The notes: generated by a model not told the origin, from the sequence alone. 64,000 bases of DNA from Rhynchosporium graminicola (GCA_900074885.1 FJUW01000001.1:372001-436000), one strand, 5' to 3'. Positions 23,409 to 36,737 are shown, counted from the stretch's first letter. Made by a program: numbers and translations.

Positions 23409-24203
23409 ATGCCGGTAATCATGGGGTATTCTATCAATGGCTACGTGCTACGTCTAGTAGTCGGCTTATGCCTTGCCACTCTGCCATCTGTTTGGACCGT
23501 CTTTTCAGTGTATTATTTAGCGAAAATGGAGAATTGGCGAGCGAGTCTTGTCGCCTTGAAGCTCCAATTCGACCATACTAATCGAATCCACAAATTTCTC
23601 CTCCTCGATGCTCACAAGCGAGAGGTCGAGGAATTAGACGGCGAACTGTGGAGGATCGTCGAAGCGGATTGCCACAAAACAGCTGAAGAAATCTCATCAA
23701 TCTTCAGTCGGCACTCTCCGACCAACGATCTTGATGCATTCTGGTCCAGCGTCCGGGGCCACGCCTCTGGCGTTCAAATAGTGACGGCATACCTTCCAAT
23801 ATACGAGAGAAAAGTCAGTGAACTCCTTACGACGACTCGCAGGTGTGTAATAGACCTGAAACCAAGATTGTATGTACGCACATCTTACTGACGGGGAATG
23901 TGTAGAATCATGAAAGACCAGGAACAGGGAAAGAAGCCGAAAGAGCCAAAGGCAAAGCGAAATGCGACAACGGCCCTCCGCGGAGCAAAGAAAACGATCC
24001 TTCGAGATCAGTCAGGAGCACCTCTTAACTTAAAGAAGCCGGGAGCGCTGCTTGAGTTCAGCGCTGCTGCCGACGAAGAGTCTGTGGCAAAATGGCTAAG
24101 TGAGCCTTTGCCCGTAGGAAGTGAAAGTGACGAGGAAGGCGCGGATCAAAGCACGGAACGTTTCCCGAGTGATCTGTCTGACGACGGGACCGATAAGCAA
24201 TAA
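23409..24203 (+). CDS. Hypothetical protein with one N-terminal membrane segment
   Basis: About 243 aa, exons 23409-23842 and 23906-24203. The 63-base intron has donor GTGTGT, a CTGAC branch site and a TAG acceptor, and splicing keeps the frame (TTTR-RIMKDQ). Residues 10-40 are hydrophobic and probably one membrane span. Residues 45-140 are helical and charged. After the intron the chain is Lys-rich, then acidic (ESDEEGADQS, DLSDDGTDKQ). No family recognised. The good intron is the main evidence that it is real. Confidence 0.5.
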
Positions 24204-24395
24204 TTTGATACTGGCATGGCAATAAATAATAGCTCTGCGGTGATTGGATTGCCGAAGGTTATGTATGGATTGCTTGCAGACTTGGAAAGGTAATGAACTC
24301 AACATGGGACCATGTAAAGGGAAAAAATAATTAAGCGAAGATGAAATTACAAAAATATATCCAAAATTAATGATATTCCCATTATATGTTCCAAT

Positions 24396-24486
24396 TCCCA
24401 CTACCCGGATCGAACGAGCGACCTCATCATGTATTCTGGCCATGTGGCATTACAAGTGATGCGCTCTACCACTGAGCTAAGCGGGA
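24396..24486 (-). tRNA. tRNA-Thr(TGT) with intron
   Basis: On the minus strand the acceptor stem TCCCGCT pairs with AGTGGGA (one G-T pair). The D arm is GCTCAGTGGTAGAGC. The anticodon stem CATCA/TGATG holds a loop with anticodon TGT. The T arm GCTCG-TTCGATC-CGGGT follows. A 20-base intron lies one base 3' of the anticodon, the usual eukaryotic position. Mature length is about 71 bases before CCA. Confidence 0.92.
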
Positions 24487-24879
24487 TACGATCTCACACC
24501 TCATAGCTTGTGAACGTTATTTCAATCCAATATTATTCAAAACATTTGCCGATCCTTGGAGCCACGACTAAAGGGCCTGAAATGTGATAAAATGCTGAAT
24601 GAAATATAACCCTCAGCGAGTAGAGTGTCGTCCTCAGGACATGGTGGCAGATCGTCAGAGCGAGCGAATGCATAATCAAATCGTCGTCAAAGCACTTACT
24701 AAGCATAGCACTTCAGGAGGAATAGACTAACAAGAAGGGAAATATTGACTTCGTCATTGTAGGAGACCATGGATTTTCTATCGACCTCGAGCCTGACATT
24801 ACTTCATAGCAAATCTTTACTGTACACTCCTCATCATTCCGAAGACCAGGTATCCATGACTCCGTATAACAAACCCAAT
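24487..24879. other. Spacer between tRNA and MCM2
   Basis: Contains the upstream side of the tRNA and the MCM2 3' UTR. Nothing else is seen. Confidence 0.5.
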
Positions 24880-27508
24880 CTAAGCCATCGCAGCAGTTGG
24901 CGCTCTTGCCTTCTCCAAATTGCGTCCAGCACCAGCCTTCTTTCTAGCCCCAGGTCGAGCGAGGGTGTACTTGGCAAATGCACGAGCAAGAGCTTTCTTA
25001 CAACTGACCTTTTGACTTCCAACGAAGGAGTCGATCGTGACGGCAATGGCGCGATCGACGTCTTGGGAAGAGACATAATCTGAAAGTCGCATGCGGCAAA
25101 ATGCCTCACTGATTCTCATGATAGCTTCGAGATGACGGATCTGTAAATGTTAGTAATGACTATTGAACAGAATCGAAGACACTCACGGTAATCGGATAGG
25201 CACCAGTTGCAAGTGACTCTCTTCTCATATCAGCAAACAATTTCGAGACCTTCTCCTCATCGATATTGTATAGCTTCGGGCTACATCTCTCTCTGGCATA
25301 GAGAATGAATTTACGAAGAAGCTCCTGAGGTATTTCGCCTTCTTGCTTTGGCTCGCCACCGTTGGCTGCACCTGACTCCTGCTCGACATCCATTTGGCTT
25401 TCGGAAGGCTGAGAACTTGGATGAGATCGTCCATGAGATCCAACAACGAATCTAGCGAGTCGCTCATCCTCGGTTGGATCAACAGTGTCGCGTACCACAC
25501 ACAGTATATCGAAACGAGACAAAATGGGCTCTGTGAGTTCGACATTTTGCGAGAAAGGGATTGTGGAGTTGTAGCGTCCGCCGATAGGATTAGCTGCCGC
25601 AATGATGCCACAGCGTGCTTGTAGAGTGGTAACGATACCGGCTTTCGAGATGGAGATAGTCTGTTGCTCCATGGCCTCATGAATAGATGTTCGGTCCTGA
25701 TCGTTCATCTTGTCAAATTCGTCAATAAGGCAGGTGCCTCTATCTGCAAGAACCAAGGCACCACCTTCCAAAGTCCATTCGCTGGTCAAGGGATCCTTTC
25801 GAACACTTGCTGTTAAACCAACTGCACTGGCACCCTGACCTGTTGCAAAAACGGCCCGATGGGCAGTTTTTTCGACATATTTCAGAACCTGTGATTTGGC
25901 AGTTCCAGGATCACCAAGAAGGAGCACATTAATATCTCCGCGAATGTGATGCTTTCCTTGTCTGTCCTTGGCGACACCACCGAACAGTGAGAGTGCAACG
26001 GCAGTCTTAATGTCGGTGTGACCATAAATACTTGGTGCCATGGAGTGGATGATCTTGTCGACAATTTGGGGGTCACGGGCCAAAGTTCGAATGGCCTGCT
26101 CATCTTCCTCAGTGAGTCTGAAGCCGGCAAGTTGATCATGGGACTTGACAACGTTGTTTGCCTCAAGAATAGTAGCAAACACAGGGAAGCCGTTCTTGTT
26201 ATTCAATTGAGCATCATAATTATTACGATAGACACCTGTGACTTCTATTTCCTCTCCTGGCTTCGCTCTGTCAATCAAATCCCATAGCAGGATAACCTCA
26301 CGGTGGCGTGGGAGACGACCTGCAGGAACTGTTCCGGGTGATTCTTGAAGAGTAAGCTTCTGGTAATTTCGGTAGACTGTCTTTTCGGAATTCAAGTTGA
26401 ATGGTCCGCGTGATTGACAGTTCTGGCAGTAAGAGATCTTGACTTCGACATTGGATTCTTGCTGAAAAGGACCGAGTCTGGTCCCGCACTTCCCGCAGTC
26501 GAACATGACATATTTCAACTGCGGAAAAACTCCGCTTCGTCGAGTAACGACTCCACTGACGCGAACTAGACAATTTAGATGGGTCTGGCGGAGTTGACGG
26601 AGAGTGTAATGCACAGGCAAATCCGAAATTCGAACGTGGATTTCAGAATGGATGTTCTCGTAGTCTGGATAATGGAGAAGAGTGACTTCGAACGCAACTT
26701 CGTCGAACAGCTTGAGCATCTCTCCAGGAGCATTTGCTAAGAAGTAAGCCAAAATAGCTTTAGATGATGAGAGGTGATCGTAAGAAACCTCGAGAGATTC
26801 AGAGTTGATTTCTCCCAAGGTTCGAATTCGACTTCCGTAGACCGAAACACCATGCTCATCAGTATATTCTGTCAAGAAAGCCTTGAATTCCCGCTTGATA
26901 GTCCTCTGAACTGCTTGCTGAGAAACCCACTCCACTAGACTGGATGCCTTCACATCTTGTAAAGTCTCGAGGGAGAGCTCTTCCTCCATGATATCATCTT
27001 GCATCTCTTCGTCTTCCTCCTCGTCATAGTGATGGCGCTTTCGGCGAGGTTGGGCGGTGAGATCAAGATCACCCTCATCATCCTCGTCCTGGAGGAAGGC
27101 TGCTGGCATACGGCGCTGACGAGCTAATTCGCGGTCTCGACGATCTAAACGGTCACCAAGCTGTCTTCGGGCTGCAATGTCCATGTCGTCGTAATCGCCC
27201 TCATCGTCAATATCTTTGTCGTCATATCTATCATCTTCACGGGATCTATAGTCGTTCTCGAAGTTGTTCGCAAACAGATCAATTCCGTCCTCATCTTCTG
27301 CCATCTCGTCGACATCGTCAATATCGAGTGCCACATCCTCTTCGATATCGTCGTCGTCATCCTCGCCATGCTGAATTTGGTACGCAGGAGGAGAGGATCG
27401 CATGTCTCCGGCAGGAGATGATACACCTATACCAGAGGCATCACTTTCGGGCTCTCTCGAGCGCTTGCGACGATTGCTAGCACTTGCTCCACGGTTTGCG
27501 GAAGACAT
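24880..27508 (-). CDS. mcm2: MCM2 replicative helicase subunit
   Basis: Subunit of the MCM2-7 helicase that licenses replication origins and unwinds DNA in the CMG complex in the nucleus. About 860 aa, exons 27508-25187 and 25140-24880 with a 46-base intron near the 3' end. The first 200 residues are acidic and Asp/Glu-rich with Ser/Pro sites, as in the Mcm2 histone-binding tail. A zinc ribbon CGKCG...CQNCQ sits at about residues 335-365. The AAA+ core has Walker A GDPGTAKS (about 531), Walker B LIDEFDKM and the arginine-finger motif LSRFD (about 660). The C-terminal exon has the winged-helix-proximal RHLEAIMR...RMRLSDYV block. Confidence 0.98.
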
Positions 27509-27900
27509 GCTGGCTCTTAAAGGGGAACTGTCGAGAAGAGTTAGGTGGTGGTTTGAAAAGGGGTTAGAGGAAGGCTCTAGGATGTGGTATTGGAAAGAGG
27601 AATAGTTCTTACCTCATTTCGTAATGAATGATTACCTGTGTCTAGTATAATTATGAAAGGTGAGTATCTGTTTCCTGAAGGTGCAGTTGCCAGATTTCTC
27701 ATGGGACTAGTATTGAGATTTGAGTGATCGACGCGACGCGTTCGCGTTTGGATTCTCGCCTTAAGTGGTTTTTGGGTAAGGCTGCGCCGGTGGGACTCGG
27801 CAGGCTGACGGAACCTTTGATTTCTACCTTACCTCTTAGACCACCCCAATTCACAACTATCCCTCAACATCTCCAGGACAAAACGTTACGAAAGTTAATC
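27509..27900. promoter_or_regulatory. Shared divergent promoter, MCM2 / UBR7-like
   Basis: 392 bases separate two start codons pointing away from each other. It contains ACGCGACGCGTTCGCG near 27731, with two overlapping ACGCG motifs, the MCB core that drives S-phase genes in yeasts. That fits MCM2 control, but is untested. No separate gene is needed to explain the region. Confidence 0.55.
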
Positions 27901-29655
27901 ATGCATGCTCCGCAGGCCCCAGATTCGAAGATCGTTGAGCGGCCCATCCAGACAAGTGATCCATCTCGAACCCTGAGTTTCTCCCACCAATCCGAAAGCT
28001 CACAAACCTCACAAACCGCTGCGGAGTTAGTCTTCCTATTTCAGCACGCGCATTCCGACGAAAGCAATACTAATGGTCTGCAGATTTATCAATAGTCAAT
28101 TACAGCTTGAGGCTGATGCGCGCGAAGCCCTGCCATATGTATTTAATACACCCAGCGTACTACCCATGACGTGCGCTGATTATCCCAGAAATTCGAGAAA
28201 TGTACAAATCCCATTGGAAAGCTGCGCCAGCAGATCTTCTCTTGCTTAACGTGCAATCCAATTCCAACCGACCCATCAGACTCCTACACCGCAGCGGGCG
28301 TTTGCTACTCTTGCTCAATTTCCTGCCATGGTGAACATATATTGGTCGAGCTTTTCCATAAGAGGGATTTTGTTTGCGATTGCGGAACAACGCGTCTGCC
28401 AGCCACTTCACATTGCGCACTTCGTGTGAATTCCGAGACGAATACAAAGGGAGGTGTCCATTCAGAAAAGCCAGCGCCAGACAACAAGTACAATCAAAAC
28501 TTCAGAAATAGATTCTGTGGCTGCGAGTGCGATTATGATGCTCATGCGCAGAAGGGTACTATGTTCCAATGCCTTGGGATTGGTACAGCTGAGACTGGAG
28601 GATGTGGCGAAGATTGGTGGCATCCGGAATGTTTGGTAGGCTTGGGTCCAAATTGGGAAGAGCTTTCTGGACGGAAGCCCAAGAACGAAGGATTTTTAGA
28701 GTCTATTGCCGAGGTCGCAGAAGCTGTGGTTGATGAAAGGAGCAGAGACAGCAAGATTGAGGGGATAGACAACAAAGAAGCCGCTGTACCAACAGCTTCG
28801 CCAGCTAGCGAGTTAGATGAGGAAGAGGATCCGCCGCTGCCACCTGGATTTCCCGAAGAAGATGACTTTGAAGGCTTCATTTGCTACAAGTGTGTGGAAG
28901 CAAATCCATGGATCAAGCGGTATGCTGGCACGACAGGCTTCCTACCGCCTGTATTTAGACGAAGTGCGGCACCTTCTCCGGAAACTGGAGCGCTCGCCAA
29001 AGCAGAGGAACTGGTCACGTCTTACCTACCTATCTTAAACAAGCGCAAGGCAGAGGACGATGAAGAATTATCCTCAAAACGGCATAAGGGAAATCCTGTG
29101 GCGGGTAATGGCGAATCTTCAACAGATATGCTTATAGAAGCAAACAGTGTTAATCCACCTGAGCTAGCGATTCGAGAAGATGGCAAGGGACCTTGCAATC
29201 TCACCGCTTTACCTCAAGCACCCAACGGCCAAATCTCCCTCTTCTTCAAAGAAGATTTCCGAGGGCATCTATGCCGTTGTTCATCATGCTTCCCCCTTCT
29301 ACAACCACACGAACAACTTCTTGATGCAGAAGAGCTTTACGAACCTTCTATCTCCGACACTGCCGAGGAAGCAGGTGGCAGTACAGTCGGCAGCGGTAGC
29401 ATCTACGACCGCGGTGAGAGCGCACTTAAGAATGTCGACCGTGTCCGTGCTATCGAAGGCGTCATGGCATACAACCACCTCAAGGACAAGCTAAAGCCGT
29501 TCTTCCAGCAATTTGCGGAGAGTGGGGAGGCTATTAGTGCTGAAGATATCAAAGCCCATTTTGCGAAGATGAGAGGTGACGAGCAGGCTATCAAAGATGC
29601 TAGCGAGGGAGCAACAAGGGGTACCGACAGTAGCAAGGAGCAAGGTGGTTATTAA
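27901..29655 (+). CDS. UBR7: UBR7/mlo2-type E3 ubiquitin ligase (UBR box + PHD)
   Basis: About 548 aa, exons 27901-28025, 28084-28138 and 28189-29655 with introns of 58 and 50 bases. The joins give TAAEFINSQLQLEADA and EALPYKFEKC, which match fungal relatives. The UBR box (about residues 62-120) has many Cys/His, including CLTC, YSCSISCHGEHILVEL and FVCDCG. A PHD-type finger follows (FCGCECDYD...MFQCLGIG...DWWHPECL). The C-terminal half contains CNLTALPQA, a LCRCSSCFPLL motif and an acidic low-complexity linker. Human UBR7 is linked to histone H2B ubiquitination; fission yeast mlo2 is the fungal ortholog. An ATG at 27724 in the same frame exists, but its leader has no family support. Confidence 0.92.
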
Positions 29656-30819
29656 ATGTGGCTTAATGTTTTAACATTGTAACATAGGATGACAGGGCTC
29701 GGTTAGGGGTGTAAGAAACAGGACTCCGGGAGTGAGGAATAGGCCTGTGGGTCGATCTGCAAACTTCACATCATTCGATTTGACCAAAGTACACGCTTTG
29801 ACTTCCTCTACAGTAATATCTGTTAGGTTTCTTCATGGGTCTGAACCTTCGTACGGTGATATCATTGATCAAATACAAACAATAGCCCAAATGTAAGCAG
29901 ATTCCGACCCACGAAAAAACCGAATGTAGTAAGAAGTATTGGTACGCATGAGAAGTCGTGTTGGTTTCCAGATAGCTAAAGGTGCACGGTTGGCTTACCA
30001 AGGAGAAAGGAAGATAGTTGACGAGAATGATAACCAATAAACTCTGATCTCACTTGATGAACGAGTAACGAGGAACGATTGAGCGACAATTCAGGTAAGC
30101 ACTGAAACTTGCTCAGATATGTTGATATGATTACCTTGATACAATGCAGTAAGCCCGAAAGTCAAGGACAAGTCAACACAACGTTCAGATAGCTAACAAT
30201 GCTGTGGGCGACTCCTATTCAATCATTAGCTTTAGGCGTCACTCCTGGTGACTATCGCTTAATTCTATTCATAGGGATAATGTAGTATATATGTGCCTTG
30301 TGGCCTCATGACGAAATAATCGTATCCGAGAGAACCGAGTACGGGGTACAGACTTTTGACTCTGACTTCTAAGTTTGCGTAGGTGGGCCGGCGGCTTACC
30401 TCCGTACACAGGCATCAACTTGTACAATATTGAAGAGGTCAAGTTGTGCCGATTCGCCAAAATAAAGCTGTCTGTATCACTCATGCTTTCGGATTCGTGC
30501 TAGTGGCTCCAATAGCACGGAGGTCACGAATTGTTCCAGTTGCCTTCCGGCAAAGCTGGAAGTTTGCTTTTTATCATTGGAAACCTGGACCCTTTATCGC
30601 TCGTGGCTTTTATAGGTATGTTCGTAATCGGCTGGAACATCCCTGAAGAAAAGAACCGCATAGAGGTCGTGAAGCGGCAGTATAATACTAGCACTTATTC
30701 AACTTGTCTGCAGGTAGCCGCAACGCCTGGCATCTATATCTTTTTCACTTTGAACGTCCTCTTCATCAGTCTCAATTTCATATCTTGAAATATCAATTGA
30801 GCACAATCAGTGATTCGGC
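29656..30819. other. Intergenic, nothing recognised
   Basis: Includes the UBR7-like 3' UTR and the P450 promoter. The frames at 30446-30788 have hydrophobic stretches but no continuity with the P450 reading frame. Confidence 0.45.
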
Positions 30820-33243
30820 ATGCTTATCTACGCATCTCTGCTTCTGTATGGACTTCCAGTTCTATACATCGTCTCACACGTCGTAGTATACGTCAGGTGG
30901 TACATCTCTTCACTCAGAGAAGCACATCGCTTTGCAGCAAACTCTACGGTCCCTTGTGTCACAGTAAGCAATTTCAACTTGGATGGAGCGAATGGCTTCG
31001 ATGAAGTTTTTGGTGGACACCACTCTGATCTTCAACGTCTAGGTCTACAATCGTGTTGACTCGATTTTATTTTTGGTGCTCTCGCCATGGATTGCTCCTA
31101 TCGTAGAAGCCTTGCCATTCGGGTGGGGGCATTGGATGCTATATGCCAAGAAAGATGGCAGCTGGTATCATAGAGGGAAATTGCATCGGGAAGAGCTTAA
31201 ATCAGATGTGTTGTATGTGATACCAAATCACGTTACCAATAGACTCCTGCTTGGTAGCGGAGTACTTTTCGAAGCCCCCCAAAACTTCACGATACTCCCC
31301 ATCCGCACAAAATGATGATGCTGACTTTTTAAAAGTTTCCACGTAGGAGCTGGCGGTCAGTTACTGATTGTTGCTGATGCAGACGTTGCATCACAAGTAG
31401 TCCACAGGTGGAAAGACTTCTCAAAGAAGATCGCATATTATCGTACCTTGGCCGTCTTCGGACCAAACGTCGTCACTGTGGAAGGTACAGATGTAAGCAA
31501 TACCTCGAGGCTCGATCAAAGTTCTCCATCCCATTGGCCATGACAAGCTATACCATGTATTTCAAACCCCGTTGCAGGGACCAAACTGACTTCCCACCTA
31601 TCTAGTGGCAAAGACATCGAAAAATAACCAGTCCTCCTTTCAATGAGAAGAATAGCGGGTAAAGATGAGCTGATCTTCCAGCTTTATGCAAGCTGATAAT
31701 CTATCAGTTTGGTCTTCCAGAAAGCGGCTGCGCAGGGCAAAGATATGCTTAACTCATTCACACACGATATTGAAGGCTGTGAAGCAAGCCCAGTGGTAGA
31801 TGATCTCTTCCACTGGTAGGTCTCCATGTCTATCCCACGGGCGATAATTCTCATCTTTAATATGTATCTCGGATCTTGCTGATGCGGTATCAGGACGATG
31901 GCGGTGGCACTCAATGTACTATCCTCCGCAGCACTTAGTCTTCACATGCCATGTAAGTTGTCCGTGCTGTACGGAAGCTTTGCGAGGGATCGCAGCTTTT
32001 TGACTGGCATGAAACTCCAGGTAACCGATCTAACATTTCTTAGGGCCAATTAAATCGGTTGCTTCTCCAAGTCGCCCTGTAGCCATTCCGCAAGACAAGA
32101 CCGCAGCAAGCAGCTCCAAACCAGTCCGGGGACACAAGATGACATTCGCAAGTAGTTTGAATTCCCTAATGAAGTGTCTCCCGTTTATCATATTCTTTCC
32201 TGTGTGGCTTCTCCGTTACAGCCCTTTCAAGGTCATGCGAGAGATGCAGCTGTCCTCCGATGAATTTGGAAGCCACATGAACGAGGTGATTGACGATAGC
32301 CAAAACACCTTCGACTTGGAAAAAGAAGATGCCCAGGAAGACTCCAAGATTGGCAATAACGATTTGCTCAGCAACCTCATTAAAGCGAACGCATCAGAGA
32401 GTAAACAGTCACTCAGTAAAGAAGAGGTGATTGGCAATATCTTCATCTTCATTTTAGCAGGTCATGAAACTGTAGCAAATACCCTGCATACTTGTTTGAT
32501 TCTACTTGCGATGTATCCGGATGTGCAAAAGGCCGTCCAAGATGAGATTGATAGCATTTGGGCCACGAAGCAGCCCGGCGAAGACTTATCATACCAAGAA
32601 GATTATCCAAAGATGAGGTTCATCTGTGCGCTAATGGTAAAATACCCACATCCTGTTTGATGCCGTCACACTGCTCACAAAATGATAGCTTGAAGGGCTT
32701 CGCCTGTATCCTCCAGTTGTTGGAATTCCCAAGGCCGTACCCAAAGAAGCTCATGAGGGGAAAACTCTCACCTACCGAAACAAGCCGCTGTTCGTCCCCG
32801 CCGGTGCCAATGTTATTTTGGACGTAATCTCTATGCAACTTAACCCTCTTTACTGGGGAGAGGATTCTCTAGACTTCAGACCCTCTCGTTGGCTCATGGA
32901 ACCTGGCTACGTCGCTCCTCCTAACACCACAAATGAATCTCCGGGTCACGTCGACCTCCTCTGCCCGACTAAAGGAGCATTCTTGGCTTTCAGCGCTGGT
33001 TTCAGAGGATGTCTTGGGAGGAAGTTCGCTCAGGTCGAGTTCTGCACTCTAATTGCGGTGCTTCTGAGAGACTATTCAATCGAATTAGTCAGGGACAAGG
33101 GGCAAAGCTTCGATGAGGCGAAGAAGCAGGCGAATGATGCCATGTTTGACAGAACATCTGAGATTTCGTTCAGGATGCAGACGGCTGTGAAGGTGAGGTT
33201 CGTGAAGAAGGGTAGCGAAACATTTCCTCCTCGTGAAGGCTAG
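30820..33243 (+). CDS. Cytochrome P450 monooxygenase, 8 exons
   Basis: About 622 aa. Exons are 30820-30963, 31043-31253, 31347-31492, 31606-31658, 31708-31815, 31894-31952, 32044-32636 and 32689-33243; all introns are GT-AG and phases agree. Residues 1-25 form an ER membrane anchor. Conserved parts are VADADVASQV (about 128), FGPNVVTVEGTDWQRHRK (about 155), the I-helix AGHET (about 378), ExxR as EGLR (about 440), FRPSRW, and the haem loop FSAGFRGCLG (Cys about 547). Every key residue is present, so it looks functional despite the adjoining transposon relic. The exon 2/3 join (RLLLG-AGGQLLIV) is the least certain and may add a few residues. Subfamily and substrate cannot be assigned; no backbone biosynthetic gene is adjacent. 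Confidence 0.88.
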
Positions 33244-34289
33244 TCATCTTGTGGTGTAACGCGGAAGTCATTTAGGAATCGCGGCTGCTGGATCTGGTCT
33301 ATTGAGCGAAGGAAGAGAGCTGACTTGTTTGTATTGTATAAGTATACTTGGATGCGGAACGATAGAAGAAGCTTCATGCGAGAGCATAGTTTGTAAACAG
33401 AAAGACTCGCTTCCAACACAAATCTGCACCTTCTTCTAGACTAATGGCTCAACGATGAGGGATTCGGCTCGATCCGATCTTATATTGATACTATCCCCGT
33501 TCAAACTTTAAATCTTTCGCCCTTACCGCTGCTCAAACTTCAACGTTTGCACCGGGAGAGAAGGTCAGTAATTTACTCAGAAGTTAAACTAGGATGGTTA
33601 ATCGTGCCGGAGTGCACAGAATTCGTTGTAAAAAGGGGCTGTGACTGAGTATACAATGTACGTCAAGTCGTTGTACTTTGACGCATACACGCTCACAGCT
33701 ATAATTCCAACAGGTTACAAATGTCAACCTTATGTCATGAGATCTGATACGATCAAGCCGATAGACGACTTGACCGAATACCAATCAAATGTGCATTCCA
33801 AGAGATCTTGATCACCTGGTTCGTGACCGGACGGAGCCTTGCGCATATATAAGCAACCTCCAGGCTCGAAAATATGATCACAGGTTATCTTTCAGCTGCA
33901 AGGAAGCAGTGAGAATCCCTCGAGTGCCGCAATGCGAATCGACCACGCAAGCGATCAGGATAAAAGCACAGCATGGCTGATGACATGTGTCGTGAATGTG
34001 GCTTACAGCTGACAAACGTGGAGCGTACAATGTGGATAATCGAATTGAAGTCCTTTGTGCTGTCTGCACTTTATGAGAGGGATGGCTTGTTTGATCGTAG
34101 CGATCCTCCTATGGTCTTGCCTAGCTTACAGTGGGTGGCCATAAGTCTAAGAATTCGGCCGTTCTACATCAAAACTGATAGTCTAACAACAAAGCTTTAG
34201 CACGAAAATTTTTAGTCATAATACCTAGCGGTCAGGACCTAGATTAAAGTTTACTAGATCCTTTATTCTACCTCTTAACTTTGATATTA
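33244..34289. other. Intergenic, becoming TA-rich
   Basis: P450 3' UTR, then spacer. From about 34200 the sequence becomes markedly TA-rich, before the transposon boundary, suggesting older mutated repeat or spread of RIP. Frame 33973-34200 has no recognised domain. Confidence 0.45.
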
Positions 34290-34297
34290 TTCATATT
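34290..34297. repeat. Target site duplication, left copy
   Basis: TTCATATT directly abutting the left inverted repeat; identical to 36787-36794. Confidence 0.88.
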
Positions 34298-34346
34298 AGC
34301 CACAGCTAAATCGCCATGGTCAAATAGCTAAACCGCCATGCGCTAA
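34298..34346 (+). repeat. Left terminal inverted repeat of MULE
   Basis: 49 bp beginning AGCCACAGCTAAATCG and ending ATGCGCTAA; matches the reverse complement of the right end at 47 of 49 positions. Confidence 0.93.
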
Positions 34347-36737
34347 AATTCTATCAACTTGGCGTGTGTATCTACGGGACGTGCTTCCCTACACAAATTT
34401 ATACTAGAAGGCAAGGCCCATTTATGCATAATAAAAACTTTCATAATAATATGATTACCCCTGAGGTTAAGGATTGTAATTAAGCTAAAATTGAGGTTAT
34501 TCAGAGACTTTTACTAGACTCCTACTACTTCTATCTTATACTATGACTTCTGATTCTCACGCTTATAGCCCTGCGCCGCCTGTAGTAATTTACAGTGATA
34601 TTACTACTGGATTTACTATATACTAGGCGCATACTAAAGCTTATGGGTATACCTTTAAGTAATAAGACACTAAATCCATACGAGCATTATTTGTCTGCGA
34701 CCGCGCAAGTAAATACGACTAAAGAGGCAAGCAAAAGGATATCGATCCCTCTAAGAGGCGTTAAAATACAGGCTCTAAGAAGTGTAGGTATCATATGAGA
34801 GTCTCTCTCTTGAAAGACCGAGTATTAGAGAAGTAGCAATTGAGGGTTATCGACGCTATATATAATCATACGGCTTCTGCAGATTTAATAGCCTATCTAG
34901 TATATAGAATTGCTTCTATTCCGGCAGAAGTATATGCTTCTATTAGCTCTCTAGCTAAAGCCGGTATACTAAACGCTTAAATACTTTCAGCCTTACGCGA
35001 AGAAGGCTCAGGTATCTCTCTACTTTCCAAAGATATCTCTAATCTAGTATAAATAGAGCACAAAAGGGAGTTAGGTGGAAAGACGCTAATTCAGTAGCTT
35101 ATAGAGGTATATAAATCCAGAAATATTCAAGTTAAGTACTTATATAGCTACTGATTTAAGAACTGTAAAATAATAACTTCTCCCCTCGATATTACCCTTA
35201 GACCGGCCCTTTATAACGACTCTTCTTTATATACCTAATCTCTCTCTAACTATAGAAGTAGTATTCAGATATATTACTCCTCGACTGTATATATAAGACG
35301 AATCGATTTAATATGCCTCTCTTGAATATCTATAGTATTACTAGGAATAATATAGTTATTTAGCTTGGATTAGTATTCTTATCAGGAGAGACCGAGAGAG
35401 ATTATACCTAGGCGCTACTATAACTCAAGGAACTTATATCCCAACATATGATTCAGGAGCTAGTTTCTATTGTAACAGATAGGGAATTAGCTCTAATTAG
35501 GTATATTGAAATATTCTTTCTATCTGCTCGCTACCTCCTCTGCCGGTGGCATATTAATATGAATATACTAGTAAAGACTAAGAAGTACTTCCCTAGGCTA
35601 ATTAAAGATACTACTAGAAACTAGATACGCTACCTTACCTTTTAAGTATTCTTGAGCTCCTGGAATATACTACTCGCTAGTACTACTGAGGACGCATTTA
35701 ATACTACTCTCCTAGAGATTCATGCCTAATTTCCAGTAGGCGCTATAAGCTACTGCGAGAGTATATAGCTACTCTAGAAAGAGAAACTTATAGCCTTTTA
35801 GGTAGACTAATCATATTACTTTAGAATCATAGTTACTAGTCCGATTAAAGGTTATCACGCTACTTTGAAGCTATACTTATAGCGTGGCTATATAGACCTC
35901 TGAGGTATATTCCTTAAATTACAGCTCTTTTAGAATGCTTAATATACTAGTATTCTCTTAACTATTGCGCAGTAGCAATTACGACCTCGCTATACTATAA
36001 ATATACCTCTTTTAGCTATAGTTCTTCTATTTATCTATAGCCGGGCCCTCCAAATTATTATATAATAGTATAGTAAACTACCTATTTCTGGACCTCCACT
36101 AAACAGCTATTATTATACTATTTAATAAGCATTTAGTCTACCTTGCTTTCATACTCTTTAGAAGCGATAGCAGGAAAGTAGCAGTATACTTCTAAGTGAT
36201 ATTTATTACTACTAGTACTATAATAGGCCTGAATCGATATACTCTACTCCCCTAGCTCCTCTTCCTCTCTTGAATCTATTGAAGGTTAAAGGTAAAGGTA
36301 GACCTAAAGGTGCGCTTAGAGGAAGAGTAGCTCCTTTAAATATACGCCGGGAGCCTTTAGCTTTTGAATTGCCCTCTAGCTCTGCCCCTGCATCACTCGG
36401 GTAGCCTTTTCTAGTACAAAATAGCGTGTTATCGACTGCAATAGCGATATAAAGGCTTAATAGGGGATATTAAGATAGCTATAAGCCCGGTATACGGAGA
36501 GAAAGAGGGTATATATATAGTATATTATTAATCTATTATTCAGATAGTATAGTAAATACTACTATAGTAAGTGAATTATTAATTTAAAGAGATGTAATTA
36601 GGGGGATTAAAGTATATACTTAGGATATAGAGGGTGAAGATGATTTCGATAATTAAATAGCTAGCGATATACTATACATAATTATGCATATAAATCTTAG
36701 TGGTGATAAATGCATACTGCACTTTCGGCTCGTCTAA

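Noticed and set aside
23149..23418. 89-codon frame as a first exon of the one-TM hypothetical
   Set aside because: No GT-AG pair between the frames preserves phase.
27724..27900. Upstream ATG extending the UBR7-like protein
   Set aside because: The added 59 residues are basic, not conserved in style, and lie in the divergent promoter with the MCB-like sites.
31606..31952. P450 first judged a pseudogene because of stops after WQRHRK
   Set aside because: Three short exons with good GT-AG sites restore a continuous frame through all family motifs.
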